From positions 83,811 to 147,810 of the forward strand of contig NZ_VSSS01000013.1 in the NCBI RefSeq assembly GCF_008123425.1: 64,000 bases of DNA, in the 5' to 3' direction. Origin of the DNA: Bradyrhizobium rifense. Lineage in GTDB: Bacteria > Pseudomonadota > Alphaproteobacteria > Rhizobiales > Xanthobacteraceae. The position numbers and the translations under genes are program-made. Shown here piece by piece: positions 63,871 to 64,000 of this stretch. How positions within the stretch are numbered: position 1 is the stretch's first letter; every line of letters starts with the position of its first letter. The notes below the pieces were generated by a model. That model was not told the DNA's origin, ran no database searches, and worked only from the letters and a program-made list of their open reading frames with translations.

Positions 63871-64000
63871 TCACTGCGCGCGTATGTCGGCAGCCTTCAA
63901 CACCGGCTCCCATTTGGTCGCCTCGGCGTGCATGTAGGCGTCAAAGTCCTTCGCGGAGGAGCCGACCGGGGCTGCGCCGATCTTGCCGAGCGTCGACAGC
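63871..64000 (-). CDS. 3' end of a Bug-family (tripartite tricarboxylate) binding protein, partial
   Basis: The frame on the minus strand from the window edge to a TGA at 63871-63873 encodes 42 residues including KIGAAPVGSSAKDFDAYMHA and a terminal KWEPVLKAADIRAQ. That ending is typical of Bug/TctC-like extracytoplasmic binding proteins. The 5' part lies outside the window. It is probably co-transcribed with the family 3 binding protein that follows it. Confidence 0.6.
   Translation of the reverse strand, partial: LSTLGKIGAAPVGSSAKDFDAYMHAEATKWEPVLKAADIRAQ

Overview
The window looks like a chromosomal segment of an alphaproteobacterium of the Bradyrhizobium type (Nitrobacteraceae). The evidence is high GC, rhizobial gene neighbourhoods (the acpXL-fabZ-fabF-fabF-lpxXL very-long-chain fatty acid cluster of lipid A, citramalate synthase, class II DAHP synthase, DUF2865), and three kinds of intergenic palindromic repeat of the sort scattered through Bradyrhizobium genomes. 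I see no rRNA, tRNA, CRISPR array, insertion sequence or prophage.

Layout. 0-3 kb: a COG4705 membrane protein divergent from an OmpR-type response regulator and its sensor kinase. 3-14.3 kb: housekeeping genes (alpha/beta hydrolase, DAHP synthase, diacylglycerol kinase, NAD synthetase, cysS-GNAT-cimA in an overlapping operon, a VOC protein, a LOG-family protein). 14.5-26 kb: an Atm1-type ABC exporter, psd-pssA, an RraA-like protein, an SDR, a stand-alone motAB-like stator pair and two tandem kup potassium transporters. 26-31.7 kb: rhodanese, aminotransferase, PotF-like binding protein, GNAT and a secreted PAP2-type protein with an Asp/His-rich insert. 31.7-36 kb: the lipid A very-long-chain acyl cluster on the minus strand. 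36-43 kb: small and hypothetical genes, a Crp/Fnr regulator, flavin reductase, MgtC, an AhpD-like protein and a HerA-type ATPase.

43.1-58.8 kb is the most interesting region: a nicotinate (vitamin B3) catabolic regulon. nicA-nicB (molybdenum hydroxylase with a three-haem tail) read leftward. A divergent eight-gene operon reads rightward: a 6-hydroxynicotinate reductase-like Fe-S protein, a UPF0280 (ApbE-like) protein, a DUF1185 protein, a branched-chain-type ABC importer (binding protein, fused LivH-LivM permease, two ATPases) and a MarR repressor. Next come an enamidase and, divergent from it, a ferredoxin-NADP reductase. Inverted repeats with the core TTYGT-NN-ACRAA sit in both divergent control regions, and a related palindrome precedes an extradiol dioxygenase gene whose stop codon overlaps that of nicB. 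This joins a Pseudomonas-type, cytochrome-linked first step to the reductive steps known from the anaerobe Eubacterium barkeri, and it fits the aerobic route described biochemically in Azorhizobium.

The right end holds a small hypothetical gene, a cytochrome P450 whose 3' end overlaps a DUF763 gene, an MscS-type channel, an amino-acid-type binding protein and the 3' end of a probable Bug-family binding protein.
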